The notes below the pieces were generated by a model that saw only the letters and a program-made list of their open reading frames with translations, was not told the origin of the DNA and did not search any database. A program made the translations under genes and the position numbers. A stretch of DNA of 64,000 bases from Paenibacillus xylanexedens (GTDB taxonomy: Bacteria > Bacillota > Bacilli > Paenibacillales > Paenibacillaceae), in contig NZ_VEIO01000009.1 in NCBI RefSeq assembly GCF_007680605.1, forward strand, positions 62,001 through 126,000, read 5' to 3'. Below are positions 37,513-46,461 of the stretch, in pieces (positions within the stretch are counted from its first letter, which is position 1; each line of letters begins with the position of its first letter).

Positions 37513-37547
37513 GCGACCTCTCCTGAATATTGCTTGGAAAAGATCGC
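37513..37547 (-). terminator. Minus-strand terminator of the MetE-like gene
   Basis: Read on the minus strand, GCGATCTTTTCC and GGAGAGGTCGC pair imperfectly and are followed by TTTTTTATTTTG. It lies about 110 bases past the stop of the MetE-like gene. Confidence 0.6.
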
Positions 37548-37657
37548 CGTCTATAGCCAGCACGTATGGTCGAGTTTGCTCCCCGTTTACGAGGCGTTAA
37601 CTATTTCTACGCTTATGTCTATGTCACGCCTATGAAAATATCTATATGCTATGGAGA

Positions 37658-38818
37658 CTAGCTCCCCCAGTATTGCTTCGCAATCTGCTGGCCCTGATGA
37701 ATCTTCGCCCATTGTTGGGCTTCGCTCAGTTCGTTCCCGCCATCACAGGAGGCAAAACCACATTGGTGAGACAGCAGTAGCCTATCCTTGTCGATAATCT
37801 TGGAGGCTTCGTCCAGCAGACGAACCACGCGCTCCTCATCATCGAGCGTACTTGTTTTGGAGGACAGCAGACCCAGTACAATTTCTGTATCCGGTCTGTC
37901 TTTGAACACTTCCAGCGCTTCGATGGAACCCGCACGATCATCATCCCACTCCAGGAAGAAACGGTCATACTTCAATTGCTTTAGGAACAGATTCGCAATC
38001 TTCACATACGATCCGCCGCCCATGTTGCGGGAATCATAATTGCCGCGGCAGTTATGTGTCCACATTTTCAGCCCCAGACTATGACCGAAGTCAATGACCG
38101 TATTGTTGATATCAATAAACTCCGTGGCGAGGCCCTGTACTTCCTCTTGATTAATATGCTCTCCGGTAAACGGCGAGTTCGGATTGTCATCGGCAAACAG
38201 CTCCCAGAGACAATCATCCATTTGCAGAATTTTACCACCCGCAGCTGCAAACTCCTGCACAAATTCCGTATAAGCACTCACCAGACCCGCTTTTAGCTCC
38301 TGTGTATTCTGGTATACTGCGTCCTTGCCACCAATATTGTCCGACCACGATAATTCACCGAAAATATGGGATGGCGATGGAATGCAGAGTTTGGTCTGCT
38401 GGTCCCCCGCTTGGTCCTGCAACTGCTTGAACAGTTGAATGAAATGATGATTTTTGCCGCTCAGTTGACCCGTAATACGAAGCCCGATATCTTTGCGCGT
38501 TTCATATTTAGAAGTGCCGTCCACATCTCTGAAAAAGTACCCATGATCCGCAATATACCGCTCCACTCCGCCAAATCCCCACACAAAGTCGAGATGCCAC
38601 ATCGATTTGGAAAATTCGCCGTCCGTGATGACAGACAGGTCATTCTCAATCTCCTTTTGGATCACTTGTTCAATCGCTCTCGTCTCACATTGCTGGTATC
38701 CTTGAAAGTTTTCATAGAATGGATACTGGATATCATCCCGGTGTTCAATCTGTGTTTTATATGTCAGCAGCTCTTCCGGCCGCAATAAACTGCCTACGAT
38801 CTGGAACTTGTCAGTCAT
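37658..38818 (-). CDS. MetE-like cobalamin-independent methionine synthase family protein (YxjG/YxjH type)
   Basis: 386 residues from the ATG at 38818 (MTDKFQIVGSLLRP), which has GAGGGGG 9 bases upstream. It corresponds to the C-terminal catalytic barrel of MetE only: GSLLRPEEL, TDGEFSKSMWHLDF, IPSPSHIFGEL, QMDDCLWELF and a zinc-ligand phrase SHQCGFASC near the end. Stand-alone versions of this kind in Bacillus (YxjG/YxjH) are thought to methylate homocysteine from donors other than methyl-folate. It is cytoplasmic and a single-gene unit. No S-box or T-box leader is visible in the short upstream region. Confidence 0.85.
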   Translation of the reverse strand: MTDKFQIVGSLLRPEELLTYKTQIEHRDDIQYPFYENFQGYQQCETRAIEQVIQKEIENDLSVITDGEFSKSMWHLDFVWGFGGVERYIADHGYFFRDVDGTSKYETRKDIGLRITGQLSGKNHHFIQLFKQLQDQAGDQQTKLCIPSPSHIFGELSWSDNIGGKDAVYQNTQELKAGLVSAYTEFVQEFAAAGGKILQMDDCLWELFADDNPNSPFTGEHINQEEVQGLATEFIDINNTVIDFGHSLGLKMWTHNCRGNYDSRNMGGGSYVKIANLFLKQLKYDRFFLEWDDDRAGSIEALEVFKDRPDTEIVLGLLSSKTSTLDDEERVVRLLDEASKIIDKDRLLLSHQCGFASCDGGNELSEAQQWAKIHQGQQIAKQYWGS

Positions 38819-38965
38819 GTAAATAACCCCCTCGTTGTATATGATCATCATATCATGCGGAGCGAGGTTAGAAGAGATACCAAAAAAGTATGACTGGTAA
38901 TAGCTTCAGGCTATAGCAAGTGTGGAATAAAAACGTGTATGCTCTTCAACTCTGGTCTTTGGTTC

Positions 38966-40168
38966 TTAGTCTTTTCCCTCTATTGAAATCGTCTCACAGT
39001 GATTGAATATTGCAAACCGCTCGAAACATTCCTTCACCACGGCTACAAGCTCTTCCGTTGGCTGCATGTCTTTTTCGTACCAGACACGTTTAACAACAAG
39101 TCTTCCAGATTTCCGTTCCACGATAATCTCGGCTCGCCCAATGAACCGATCACCATACAGTAAAGGCAACACATAATAACCAAATTTCCTTTTGAGAGCC
39201 GGCGTATAGATCTCCCATTTATAGTCGAACTCAAACAATGCATAAATAAGCTTTCTATCCCACATTAAATTATCCAGCGGAGCGATTAATTCGCAACGCG
39301 ATTGTAACTCCGGATTTTGCAGTATGCGTTCAATCATAGGTACGTCTTCTGTCCGGCAGTATAAACGTTCCTTCATTTGTTCTACCTCAACAGCAACAAT
39401 GCGATCTTCCAGCAATAGCTCATGAAAAGCCCTGTTCCGCTGCCCTGTCTTTAAGCCCCATATATTAAGCCAGGCATCGGATGCACGATTCCACAGTAAA
39501 CCGACAGCACCGATTCGGCGCAATACCCTCCACTTGTGATGATCTAATTCGTTCAATAACGGTTCCGGGGCATGCAATACATCAGCTCGTATGTGTTTCT
39601 CAGCCAGATCATAATATTTACGTGTTCCTTTTTTATGATGGATAACCAGTTCGCCTGTCGAATACATCTGCTCCAGCACCGAGCGCGAAACGTTGTTCCC
39701 ACTACTCCAGTGAATGGCCGAACGCCAAGTGAAATCTCCCTCCAGTTGCAATGCATTTAATTCGTTCGAACTTACCGGACCAACCTGCTGTATATAAGAC
39801 CGTACTTGCCTTGTGAGCGCCTCCATCTGGGGATAGCTTTCGGCATGCTGTCTGGCCGCCTGTCTGTACCGTTCGAAATAAGGCCAGTCCTCTACCGGGA
39901 TTATAGCGAGATTCTTATCGGGATAATCCATCAGCAATCGATCTTGATACAAAAGCTCTTCGAGCATATTCTTGCTAAACCCACGAATGCGTGACTGCAG
40001 CACCAGTTCGGCATTTTTTCCACAGATATCGATAGGATCGTATTGAATGCAACCAACTTGCCTTGTAAATTCCATGACCCCTGACTTTCCATCATATTGA
40101 TGCTCGCCTACCAGCCCATGCTTTAACAATAAAAATTGCCTGGCTTGCTGTTTGGTTAATCGTATCAT
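38966..40168 (-). CDS. AlkZ/YcaQ-family winged-helix DNA glycosylase
   Basis: 400 residues with AAGGGGTG before the ATG. The HTH_42 fold is shown by the tandem winged-helix pattern and by the family's catalytic QxD motif, IQYDPI (Gln42-Tyr43-Asp44). C-terminal WDRKLIYALFEFDYKWEIYTPALKRKFGYYVLPLLYGDRFIGR is the beta-barrel signature. Relatives remove bulky alkylated bases or unhook DNA crosslinks, and some protect producers of DNA-alkylating metabolites. No biosynthetic cluster is nearby, so housekeeping repair is more likely. It is in the same direction as, but separated by a hairpin from, the SF0329 gene. Confidence 0.88.
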   Translation of the reverse strand: MIRLTKQQARQFLLLKHGLVGEHQYDGKSGVMEFTRQVGCIQYDPIDICGKNAELVLQSRIRGFSKNMLEELLYQDRLLMDYPDKNLAIIPVEDWPYFERYRQAARQHAESYPQMEALTRQVRSYIQQVGPVSSNELNALQLEGDFTWRSAIHWSSGNNVSRSVLEQMYSTGELVIHHKKGTRKYYDLAEKHIRADVLHAPEPLLNELDHHKWRVLRRIGAVGLLWNRASDAWLNIWGLKTGQRNRAFHELLLEDRIVAVEVEQMKERLYCRTEDVPMIERILQNPELQSRCELIAPLDNLMWDRKLIYALFEFDYKWEIYTPALKRKFGYYVLPLLYGDRFIGRAEIIVERKSGRLVVKRVWYEKDMQPTEELVAVVKECFERFAIFNHCETISIEGKD

Positions 40169-40232
40169 CGGACATGTTCACCCCTTAACAAGTTCAAGCA
40201 AAGCAACCCCTCGAATATGTAGCGGCTATTGT

Positions 40233-40266
40233 GCAAAGAGTCGTGTTACAGCACGGCTCTCTTTGC
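40233..40266 (-). terminator. Stem-loop downstream of the SF0329 gene
   Basis: GCAAAGAG-T-CGTG pairs with CACG-G-CTCTCTTTGC with small bulges. A U tract is missing, so it is a weak terminator or an mRNA-stabilising hairpin. Confidence 0.5.
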
Positions 40267-40313
40267 TTAATAGGCTGTTTATAGCCTTAGTATAATACGA
40301 GCAATTAAAATTT

Positions 40314-40883
40314 TCACACCGTTCTGCGGCGCAATTCGTAAAAGTACTGCACGGCAGAATGCTTCATTTTAATTGAATCGGACATATTCAGAATCCGCTT
40401 TTTGCCTACTCGCCTGTCGATCAACGCGAGAATATTGAGCAGGATGTCACTACTCTCCAGATTGTCCTCAATTGAAGTCGCCAGAAACGTAGTGGCTACC
40501 GCCGTAAAATTGGTTTTGCTCAACGCGGCCTGAGCCGCTAACAGCTCTTTGGCATGAGAAGTGCTCTTGCGACCTCGCACCATGATCTCAAGACGTTCCT
40601 CCGGCACAGCCCCTTTGGTTTCCTTGCGAATCGCTTCAATCTCTTCAGGGCTTACAGGAATGACGATATTGGGATCATTCTTGATCTCCTGATCGTTCTT
40701 ATACCACTGAATGGGCGTCGTCGCATCCGCCATATTGAGAATGTTTTTCTGATCCACAGTCAGGTAACAGCTCCCCGATCTATCCGGCAAAAAGCGATAG
40801 CTGGTCGCCCGATATGCTACTGTTCCAGCCAGTGCGGGGCTAAGAAAACTGTCTAATTGTTGTTTTAATTTACTCCAGGACAT
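40314..40883 (-). CDS. SF0329 family protein
   Basis: 189 residues starting MSWSKLKQQLDSFLSPALAG, which I recognise as the opening of the SF0329 group. AGGAGGAACT is directly upstream. The N-terminal part (about 1-65) is beta-rich with the phrase YRFLPDRSGSCYLTVD. The rest is helical and basic, ending MSDSIKMKHSAVQYFYELRRR. There is no membrane segment, signal peptide or known catalytic motif. The family function is unestablished. It lies alone between a hairpin and a 325-base gap. Confidence 0.8.
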   Translation of the reverse strand: MSWSKLKQQLDSFLSPALAGTVAYRATSYRFLPDRSGSCYLTVDQKNILNMADATTPIQWYKNDQEIKNDPNIVIPVSPEEIEAIRKETKGAVPEERLEIMVRGRKSTSHAKELLAAQAALSKTNFTAVATTFLATSIEDNLESSDILLNILALIDRRVGKKRILNMSDSIKMKHSAVQYFYELRRRTV

Positions 40884-41208
40884 AGTTCCTCCTATGATTG
40901 AACCCGTTCTATCCGCCGGGAAGCCTACCCCAAGCGAAAATTATCTCGATTATAACACAGCCTGACGAACTAATAACCCCGAGAGCTTATACATGTCTAT
41001 TCACTTGACCCCACCTGAAAAGCCTCAGCCTTCATTCAAGTATTCTTCAATAATCCAGTCCTCCTGCTATCCAAATCGTATATGAAGAAAAATTTAACTT
41101 CACTGAAAGGATGTTTTTATCTCCACGACCCACACATTTTCTTTTGTTGATGCTATCATGAAGATATTCAGATATTTTTAGCGCATTTTGTAGATTGGGG
41201 TCGACTTC
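40884..41208. promoter_or_regulatory. Divergent upstream region of SF0329 and second 7TMR kinase
   Basis: A TATAAT on the minus strand (plus-strand ATTATA in cgattataacac, near 40951) is a likely -10 for the SF0329 gene. I find no clear promoter for the kinase. Otherwise it holds nothing recognisable. Confidence 0.4.
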
Positions 41209-43368
41209 ATGATCAGGGATATTCTTCGAGTCAGTTCTCGTACGATCTTGCTTCACATCACTTTTGTTGTTGTTATCGGTCTGGTCATAAGCTATGCCAT
41301 TATGTCTGCACCAGACTCCCCTTCTATTCGAAGCGAAAAAGGCCTGCTAGATTTAACTCAGGATCACATTCGTACGAATCCTGTAAAGTTAGACGGGGAT
41401 TGGACATTCTACTGGCATGAATTGCTTTCGCCTGAGGATATACGGAACCGGATCGAAAAGGGTGAGCTGCCAGATCGATACATCAACATCCCTGGATCAT
41501 GGCTAGGTTACCCATTGGATGGTCAAGAACTGACAGGAGAAGGCTTTGCCACGTTTCGTCTGCTCATTCAACTTAGCGAGCAGGACAAGAATGAGCGACT
41601 TGCGCTACGGCTACCTACCATTTTTCATGCTTATAAACTATGGGTTAATGGAGAACTGCTTGCAGAAGAAGGTAAGGTAGGTCAAGACAAAAGTAATACG
41701 ATACCGCAGTTGGCAACGAAACTAGTATTCTTCGAGTCCAAAAGCGACAGGATGGAACTAGTCATGCAGGTATCCAATTTCCATCATAATCGAGGCGGCA
41801 TCACCAAGGAAATCGAACTAGGCGGCAGTAATGTGTTAACGGTCAGGACTAAACTGAAGATCGCCACAGATATGTTCATCACTGCAAGTCTGCTTGTCAT
41901 TGGCATGTATAATTTGATGTTATTCCTTCTGCGCCGTCAGGATAGAGCACCGTTATACTTTGGTTTGTTTACCTTGTTGTTCGGTGTCCGCTCCTTGCTG
42001 AACGGCGAGTTGATGTTCACACAATTTTTCCCTGATTTCCCGTGGGAATTGCAATTTAAGATGGAGTATCTGACTCTTTCTCTTGGCGGGTATGTCATTA
42101 CCAAGTATTTTGAATGTATTTTCCCGAATTATGTCTCGCGATGGTTCCGTCTTGGCAGCCGGATCGTAACGGGATTGCTATGCGTGGTTGTTGTTGTAAC
42201 TCCCGCACTGATCTATACCAAATTGTTAATGCTGATTGGTGTGGTCGTGGTTCTACATATGACATATCTAATGGTTGGACTGGCCAAGGCAGCTATACAG
42301 CGGTCAGAGGGAGCACTGATTTTCCTGCTCGTTTCGGTGGTTGCTTTGATTACGGTGATTAATGATTTTTTATATTTCAGTGAGTGGTCCCCAATCGGGA
42401 ATACTTCTCCGGTAGGTCTGTTGATATTTACGATTGCACAGATGATTCTGCTTTCTTCCAGATTTACAAGGGCAGCAACAAACGAAGAACGGATTACACG
42501 TGAGCTACAGGAAGCAAATGACAGGCTTACGGATATGAATACCAATCTGGAGAAACTGGTGGAAGAACGCACACATGCATTATCTGCAGCTCACGAAGAT
42601 CTGCGTACTTCGTATGAGCAGTTACTCCGATCGGAGCATGGAAGAAAGAAACTGCTTGCCTACATTACGCATGATTTGCGCCTGCCACTGTCCAGCATGC
42701 TTGGTTATGTCGAAGCGGTAAAAGACATGGTGAAACCCGAACGAAACGAACAGTATCTAAAGTATATCCGTGATAACACGATACGAATTAATCATATGAT
42801 CGGGGAGTTGTCCTTCTTGTCTCATCTGGAGACAGGACAAGTGGAATACCACATGGAGCCGGTTCATGCAGCCGACTTCTTACATCGCTTTTTTGAACAA
42901 TATGAGCTGGTTGTGCTTGACGCAGGACTGGAATTCACTCTGGACATCGGCGGAGGAAAAGAACAGCGGGTTGACTCTCCTATCCTTGAGATGGATGAGC
43001 AACGATTGGAGCAGGCAGTGTTTAATCTCCTATCCAACGCGATGAAGTTCACCTCTGCTGGTGGAATCATACGTCTTGCTCTAGCCGTGGACGAGACAGA
43101 AGATCACCCTTGTGTGATCATTAGTGTACAAGACTCCGGCATGGGTATTCCCCCGGATCAACTCGAGCAAATCTTCGATCGCAATTACCGATATGATCGG
43201 CCAAGCACGGACATGAAAGTAGAGGGCAGTGGACTTGGACTCGCAATTTGCAGGGAAATTGTTCAGGCACATGGAGGAAGCGTTCATGCGGAGAGCGATG
43301 GTAAAACAGGGTCAATATTCTATATATCGTTGCCGATATATACAAAAAACAGGAAGGTGACCGCATGA
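41209..43368 (+). CDS. 7TMR-DISM sensor histidine kinase
   Basis: 719 residues from the ATG at 41209. Order: membrane helix (about 9-31); extracellular jelly-roll (about 45-210, with LDLTQDHIRTNPVKLDGDWTFYW, matching the same region of the kinase at 8.8 kb); seven membrane helices (about 220-420); a coiled coil (about 425-470); HisKA with His488 (THDLRLPL); and a HATPase with N, DSGMG and GSGLGL boxes. It ends with a 4-base overlap (ATGA) with its regulator. The extracellular sensor probably binds a carbohydrate or a secreted molecule. Unlike the first such kinase it has a single core and no receiver. Confidence 0.92.
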   Translation: MIRDILRVSSRTILLHITFVVVIGLVISYAIMSAPDSPSIRSEKGLLDLTQDHIRTNPVKLDGDWTFYWHELLSPEDIRNRIEKGELPDRYINIPGSWLGYPLDGQELTGEGFATFRLLIQLSEQDKNERLALRLPTIFHAYKLWVNGELLAEEGKVGQDKSNTIPQLATKLVFFESKSDRMELVMQVSNFHHNRGGITKEIELGGSNVLTVRTKLKIATDMFITASLLVIGMYNLMLFLLRRQDRAPLYFGLFTLLFGVRSLLNGELMFTQFFPDFPWELQFKMEYLTLSLGGYVITKYFECIFPNYVSRWFRLGSRIVTGLLCVVVVVTPALIYTKLLMLIGVVVVLHMTYLMVGLAKAAIQRSEGALIFLLVSVVALITVINDFLYFSEWSPIGNTSPVGLLIFTIAQMILLSSRFTRAATNEERITRELQEANDRLTDMNTNLEKLVEERTHALSAAHEDLRTSYEQLLRSEHGRKKLLAYITHDLRLPLSSMLGYVEAVKDMVKPERNEQYLKYIRDNTIRINHMIGELSFLSHLETGQVEYHMEPVHAADFLHRFFEQYELVVLDAGLEFTLDIGGGKEQRVDSPILEMDEQRLEQAVFNLLSNAMKFTSAGGIIRLALAVDETEDHPCVIISVQDSGMGIPPDQLEQIFDRNYRYDRPSTDMKVEGSGLGLAICREIVQAHGGSVHAESDGKTGSIFYISLPIYTKNRKVTA

Positions 43369-44051
43369 AGGACCCGCACAAAATTATGATCATCGATGAT
43401 GATCCCCATATATGTGAAATTGTTCAGGCGTATTGCGAACGAGAAGGTTTTAATTGCGCTTATAGTCATACCGGGACAGAAGCCATGAAGCTCCTTGCAT
43501 CGTTTAATCCTGATTTGATTGTACTGGACGTGATGCTAGCCAATGAAAACGGCATTGACTGGTGCAGGAACGCAAGAGGTTATACCGATGCGCCGATCTT
43601 GTTTCTGAGCAGCCATGAGGAAGATGAGGTAAAGATCAGCGCATTGACGGATGGCGGGGATGATTATGTGACCAAGCCGTTCAGTCCAGGCGTGCTCATG
43701 GCCAAAATCAAGGCTCATCTTCGCAGGGTATCGTCAAGCAGGCGGGAACAATTGCTGGAATTACCAGGGTTGCAGCTGGATTTCTATGCGCAGTCCGTCA
43801 ACATAGGTAGTAAAACCATTTTTTTATCCAAAAAAGAATTCAGTCTCCTGTCCTACATGGCACAACATGTGAACCGGGTCATCTCGGTCGATACCTTGTT
43901 CAATCTCATCTGGGGCATGGAAAGTCTGGAGGATACGAGAACAGTCGCTGTACACATCAGTAATTTACGCAAAAAGATCGAGGAAGACCCTCTCCATCCC
44001 GAGAGAATTATTACGATTCGGGGAGCAGGATACATGCTGGCCTCGTCATAA
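43365..44051 (+). CDS. OmpR/PhoB-family response regulator
   Basis: 228 residues, starting in the ATGA overlap with the kinase. Receiver with IDDDP, phospho-acceptor Asp55 (IVLDVML) and the lysine in YVTKPFSP. The C-terminal winged helix (about 130-226) ends RIITIRGAGYMLASS. It is the cognate partner of the 7TMR-DISM kinase by coupling. Targets are not visible nearby, since the genes on either side are convergent or unrelated. Confidence 0.92.
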   Translation: MKDPHKIMIIDDDPHICEIVQAYCEREGFNCAYSHTGTEAMKLLASFNPDLIVLDVMLANENGIDWCRNARGYTDAPILFLSSHEEDEVKISALTDGGDDYVTKPFSPGVLMAKIKAHLRRVSSSRREQLLELPGLQLDFYAQSVNIGSKTIFLSKKEFSLLSYMAQHVNRVISVDTLFNLIWGMESLEDTRTVAVHISNLRKKIEEDPLHPERIITIRGAGYMLASS

Positions 44052-44235
44052 CTATTTTCATATTTTCAACTCAGCGATTCGCTGGTTTGGCATCAATCTT
44101 TAGTAGCAGTTCGTATTAAGTGTCAGGCGTGTACTGGAATTTCTGGTCGATGTGACCATCCATTCCGGTAACGTCTTTTTATTTTTAATGGACATAAGCA
44201 TGCATGTAACGAGCTTCCAGCCGTCCGAACAATAT

Positions 44236-44266
44236 AAAAAGCCCAAAGCGATGATTCCACTTGGGC
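44236..44266 (-). terminator. Minus-strand terminator of the dihydrouridine synthase gene
   Basis: On the minus strand GCCCAA ... TTGGGC (44241-44246 and 44261-44266) is followed by TTTTTATATT. Confidence 0.75.
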
Positions 44267-44298
44267 GATTTAGAATTGAATATTTATTTATCCAGGCA

Positions 44299-45300
44299 TT
44301 ACATACTGCTTTCCTCTGCCTCCGCCTTCTCTACCTGTTCCTTTCTTACGAACTCATCCAGCAGCTCACGTACCTTAGCGGTTGTTTTGGCGTTCATCAG
44401 GTTACCTCTCAGCTCACTTGCACCGCGGAATCCACGAACGTAAATTTTGAAAAAACGCGCCAGCGGGCTGAACGAACGCGGTTCCAGTTCCGCATATTGA
44501 TCATGCAAATCCAGATGCAGCTGCAACAGATGAAGAAACTCCTCCGTCGTGTGCTCCCGCGGCTCCTTCTCAAAAGCGAATGGATTCTGGAAAATACCCC
44601 GTCCGATCATAATGCCGTCCACACCATACTGCTCTGCCAGTTTAAGGCCAGCCTCCCGGTCGAGGATATCCCCGTTAATGGTAAGCAGTGTGTTCGGTGC
44701 GATCTCATCCCTCAGTTTTTTGATCTCGGGAATCAGTTCCCAGTGGGCGTCCACCTTGCTCATTTCTTCTCTCGTGCGTAGGTGGATGGATAGATTCACG
44801 ATGTCTTGTCGCAAAATATGAGTTAACCAGTCGCGCCATTCATCAACCTCGGTGAAACCCAGTCTTGTTTTGACACTCACCGGCAAGCCCCCGGCTTTTG
44901 CCGCCTGAATAATCTCCGCCGCAAGCGCCGGCCGGCAGATCAGACCGCTCCCTTTGCCGTTCTCCGCTACATTCGCTACAGGACAGCCCATGTTAATATC
45001 GATGCCTTTGAAACCTTCCTTCGCCATGCCAATGCTCATCTCACGGAAAAATTCCGGTTTATCTCCCCAAATATGCGCCACAATCGGCTGTTCATCTTCG
45101 GTAAAGGTCAACCGCCCACGCACACTTTTGTTGCCCTCCGGGTGACAATAACTTTCCGTATTCGCAAACTCGGTAAAAAACACATCCGGTCTGCCCGCCT
45201 CACTAACGACATGCCGAAATACAACATCCGTCACGTCCTCCATCGGCGCCAATATAAAAAATGGTCGTGGCAATTCACGCCAAAAATTGTCTTTCGTCAT
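44299..45300 (-). CDS. tRNA-dihydrouridine synthase
   Basis: 333 residues from the ATG at 45300 ([10 protein letters not shown]), with GAGAGG upstream. FMN-dependent Dus fold: [13 protein letters not shown] near the start, [22 protein letters not shown] with the catalytic Cys in [14 protein letters not shown], and [12 protein letters not shown] to [16 protein letters not shown]. It reduces uridine to dihydrouridine in tRNA. Its sequence differs from classic DusB, being closer to a DusC-like paralogue found in Firmicutes, so the position modified is unsure. It is convergent with the OmpR regulator and single-gene. Confidence 0.9.
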   Translation of the reverse strand: MTKDNFWRELPRPFFILAPMEDVTDVVFRHVVSEAGRPDVFFTEFANTESYCHPEGNKSVRGRLTFTEDEQPIVAHIWGDKPEFFREMSIGMAKEGFKGIDINMGCPVANVAENGKGSGLICRPALAAEIIQAAKAGGLPVSVKTRLGFTEVDEWRDWLTHILRQDIVNLSIHLRTREEMSKVDAHWELIPEIKKLRDEIAPNTLLTINGDILDREAGLKLAEQYGVDGIMIGRGIFQNPFAFEKEPREHTTEEFLHLLQLHLDLHDQYAELEPRSFSPLARFFKIYVRGFRGASELRGNLMNAKTTAKVRELLDEFVRKEQVEKAEAEESSM

Positions 45301-45420
45301 ATCCAAAACCTCTCTATGCATACTAGGAATATTCTTCATCCCGAAAATAGACAAACAGTTGTAGCTCAATTATATCACACCCCTGAAAGAAGCATACTTC
45401 TCCTGTAAAACTGAAAATAT

Positions 45421-45449
45421 TTGACATCAATATATATGGAGGATATTAT
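45421..45449 (+). promoter_or_regulatory. Promoter of the broken DinB gene
   Basis: TTGACA (45421-45426), 17-base spacer, TATTAT (45444-45449). A near-consensus promoter that still stands in front of a damaged coding region. Confidence 0.65.
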
Positions 45450-45511
45450 AGATATGTTTAATCTTTAATTAAAAATGAATGGTTTGCCGCTTATAAAGGA
45501 GATTAATTAAA

Positions 45512-45873
45512 ATGAATATTTTAATGTATCAATATGAAATGATTAAACGAACGAGAGAGCCCCTTTCCAGATGTGTGAGACGATGTCCCCCGCATCATAC
45601 CTGCAACCCCTTGAAGCATTAGGTGGAGAATCCATCCGTAATCTGCATGTTCATGTCACAGATTGTTATCGTGTATGGTTAGGCGTTCGCGGTCTTGGAC
45701 GAACCATTCCCAAGCTAAAGCCGGAATCCATAATAGATGTACAGGAAATGCGTGCGTTATTTGCAGCGACAGATTTGCTGGTACATGAATTTCTTCATCG
45801 AGGGCAGATTACGAAAATCGCAAGAATCCTCGGAACCATTCCTCCCAAAATGAATTTATCTAAAATTAAATAA
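45512..45873 (+). pseudogene. DinB-family protein, frameshifted and internally deleted
   Basis: AAAGGAG and an ATG at 45512 begin MNILMYQYEMIKRTREPL in one frame. The family sequence then continues in the next frame from CETMSPASYLQPLEALGGESIRNLHVHVTDCYRVWLG. A single missing base near 45565-45568 explains the shift. Further on, VHEFLH runs straight into RGQITKIARILG, although DinB proteins have about 40 residues between the first His region and the C-terminal HEFHHxGQI helix, so a segment seems deleted. The four-helix metal-binding bundle could not form. The 100-residue downstream frame might still be expressed as a fragment, but I favour a decayed gene. Confidence 0.65.
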
Positions 45874-45985
45874 TCACATACGATTTAACTGATTTTCACT
45901 TGCTGATCCCTAAAGGCTCAACTACAATTAATCTCGGAAGGCTCTGGATTGGGCCAATTGTATATAATGGAGGTTTACGTCACTT

Positions 45986-46192
45986 ATGGAAATTTCACTG
46001 GATATCATGAAGGACAAGGTTGAATGCCTTCAAGCTTATGACTTTCAGGAACTGGAACGGGCCATCGATGAACGAATGGGCGTGAACAAAGCCCTTCTTT
46101 TACGTGTGAAGCTGGTTCAGCATCAAACTACGTTTGATCCTGTTCGCAACAAAATGTTGTACAGTGCCGTGGTGCATTTTGCTGCAGATTGA
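45986..46192 (+). CDS. Small conserved protein, possibly DUF2536 (YrzA-like)
   Basis: 68 residues with GGAGG about 11 bases before the ATG. It is soluble and acidic: MEISLDIMKDKVECLQAYD, then a helix with NKALLLRVKLVQHQ, and a C-terminal strand YSAVVHFAAD. Size, the LDIMKDKVE opening and the SAVVHF end resemble the small YrzA/DUF2536 proteins of Bacillus, but I cannot confirm this. It is closed by a strong terminator and borders the second ATPase/HNH island. Confidence 0.7.
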   Translation: MEISLDIMKDKVECLQAYDFQELERAIDERMGVNKALLLRVKLVQHQTTFDPVRNKMLYSAVVHFAAD

Positions 46193-46216
46193 TGGGTTTA
46201 TAATTTTTTGACAACA

Positions 46217-46255
46217 AAAAAAACGAATTGCATTAGAATTACAATTCGTTTTTTT
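46217..46255. terminator. Bidirectional intrinsic terminator
   Basis: Perfect arms AAAAAAACGAATTG (46217-46230) and CAATTCGTTTTTTT (46242-46255) with an 11-base loop. Confidence 0.92.
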
Positions 46256-46321
46256 GTTCCTTTAATCTTAGATAAATAATAATAATTCTCAATTTAATCA
46301 CATGATTGAATAAGAATTTAT

Positions 46322-46344
46322 ATTAGTCAAGGATATAGACTAAT
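46322..46344. repeat. Small inverted repeat in the AT-rich flank of the second pair
   Basis: ATTAGTC (46322-46328) and GACTAAT (46338-46344) around a 9-base loop, in the AT-rich gap of about 200 bases after the second HNH gene. It could be its mRNA 3' hairpin. Nothing else is recognised in this stretch. Confidence 0.4.
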
Positions 46345-46461
46345 TCAACTGCATTTAAATTATATACTCGTATATCTTTGTATATTTATGCTAAAATTTA
46401 ATCCTCGTGTTTATATACGTTGTACTTATTCAGCAAAAGAGTTTATATCTAACTTCATAAT

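Noticed and set aside
45571-45873. Separate 100-residue gene
   Set aside because: Its sequence continues a DinB frame begun at 45512 and lacks a ribosome site of its own, so it is treated as part of a broken gene.
45963-45968. TATAAT upstream of the 68-residue gene as its promoter
   Set aside because: The ribosome site immediately follows it, so a transcript started from this box would lack the ribosome site. No -35 is seen.
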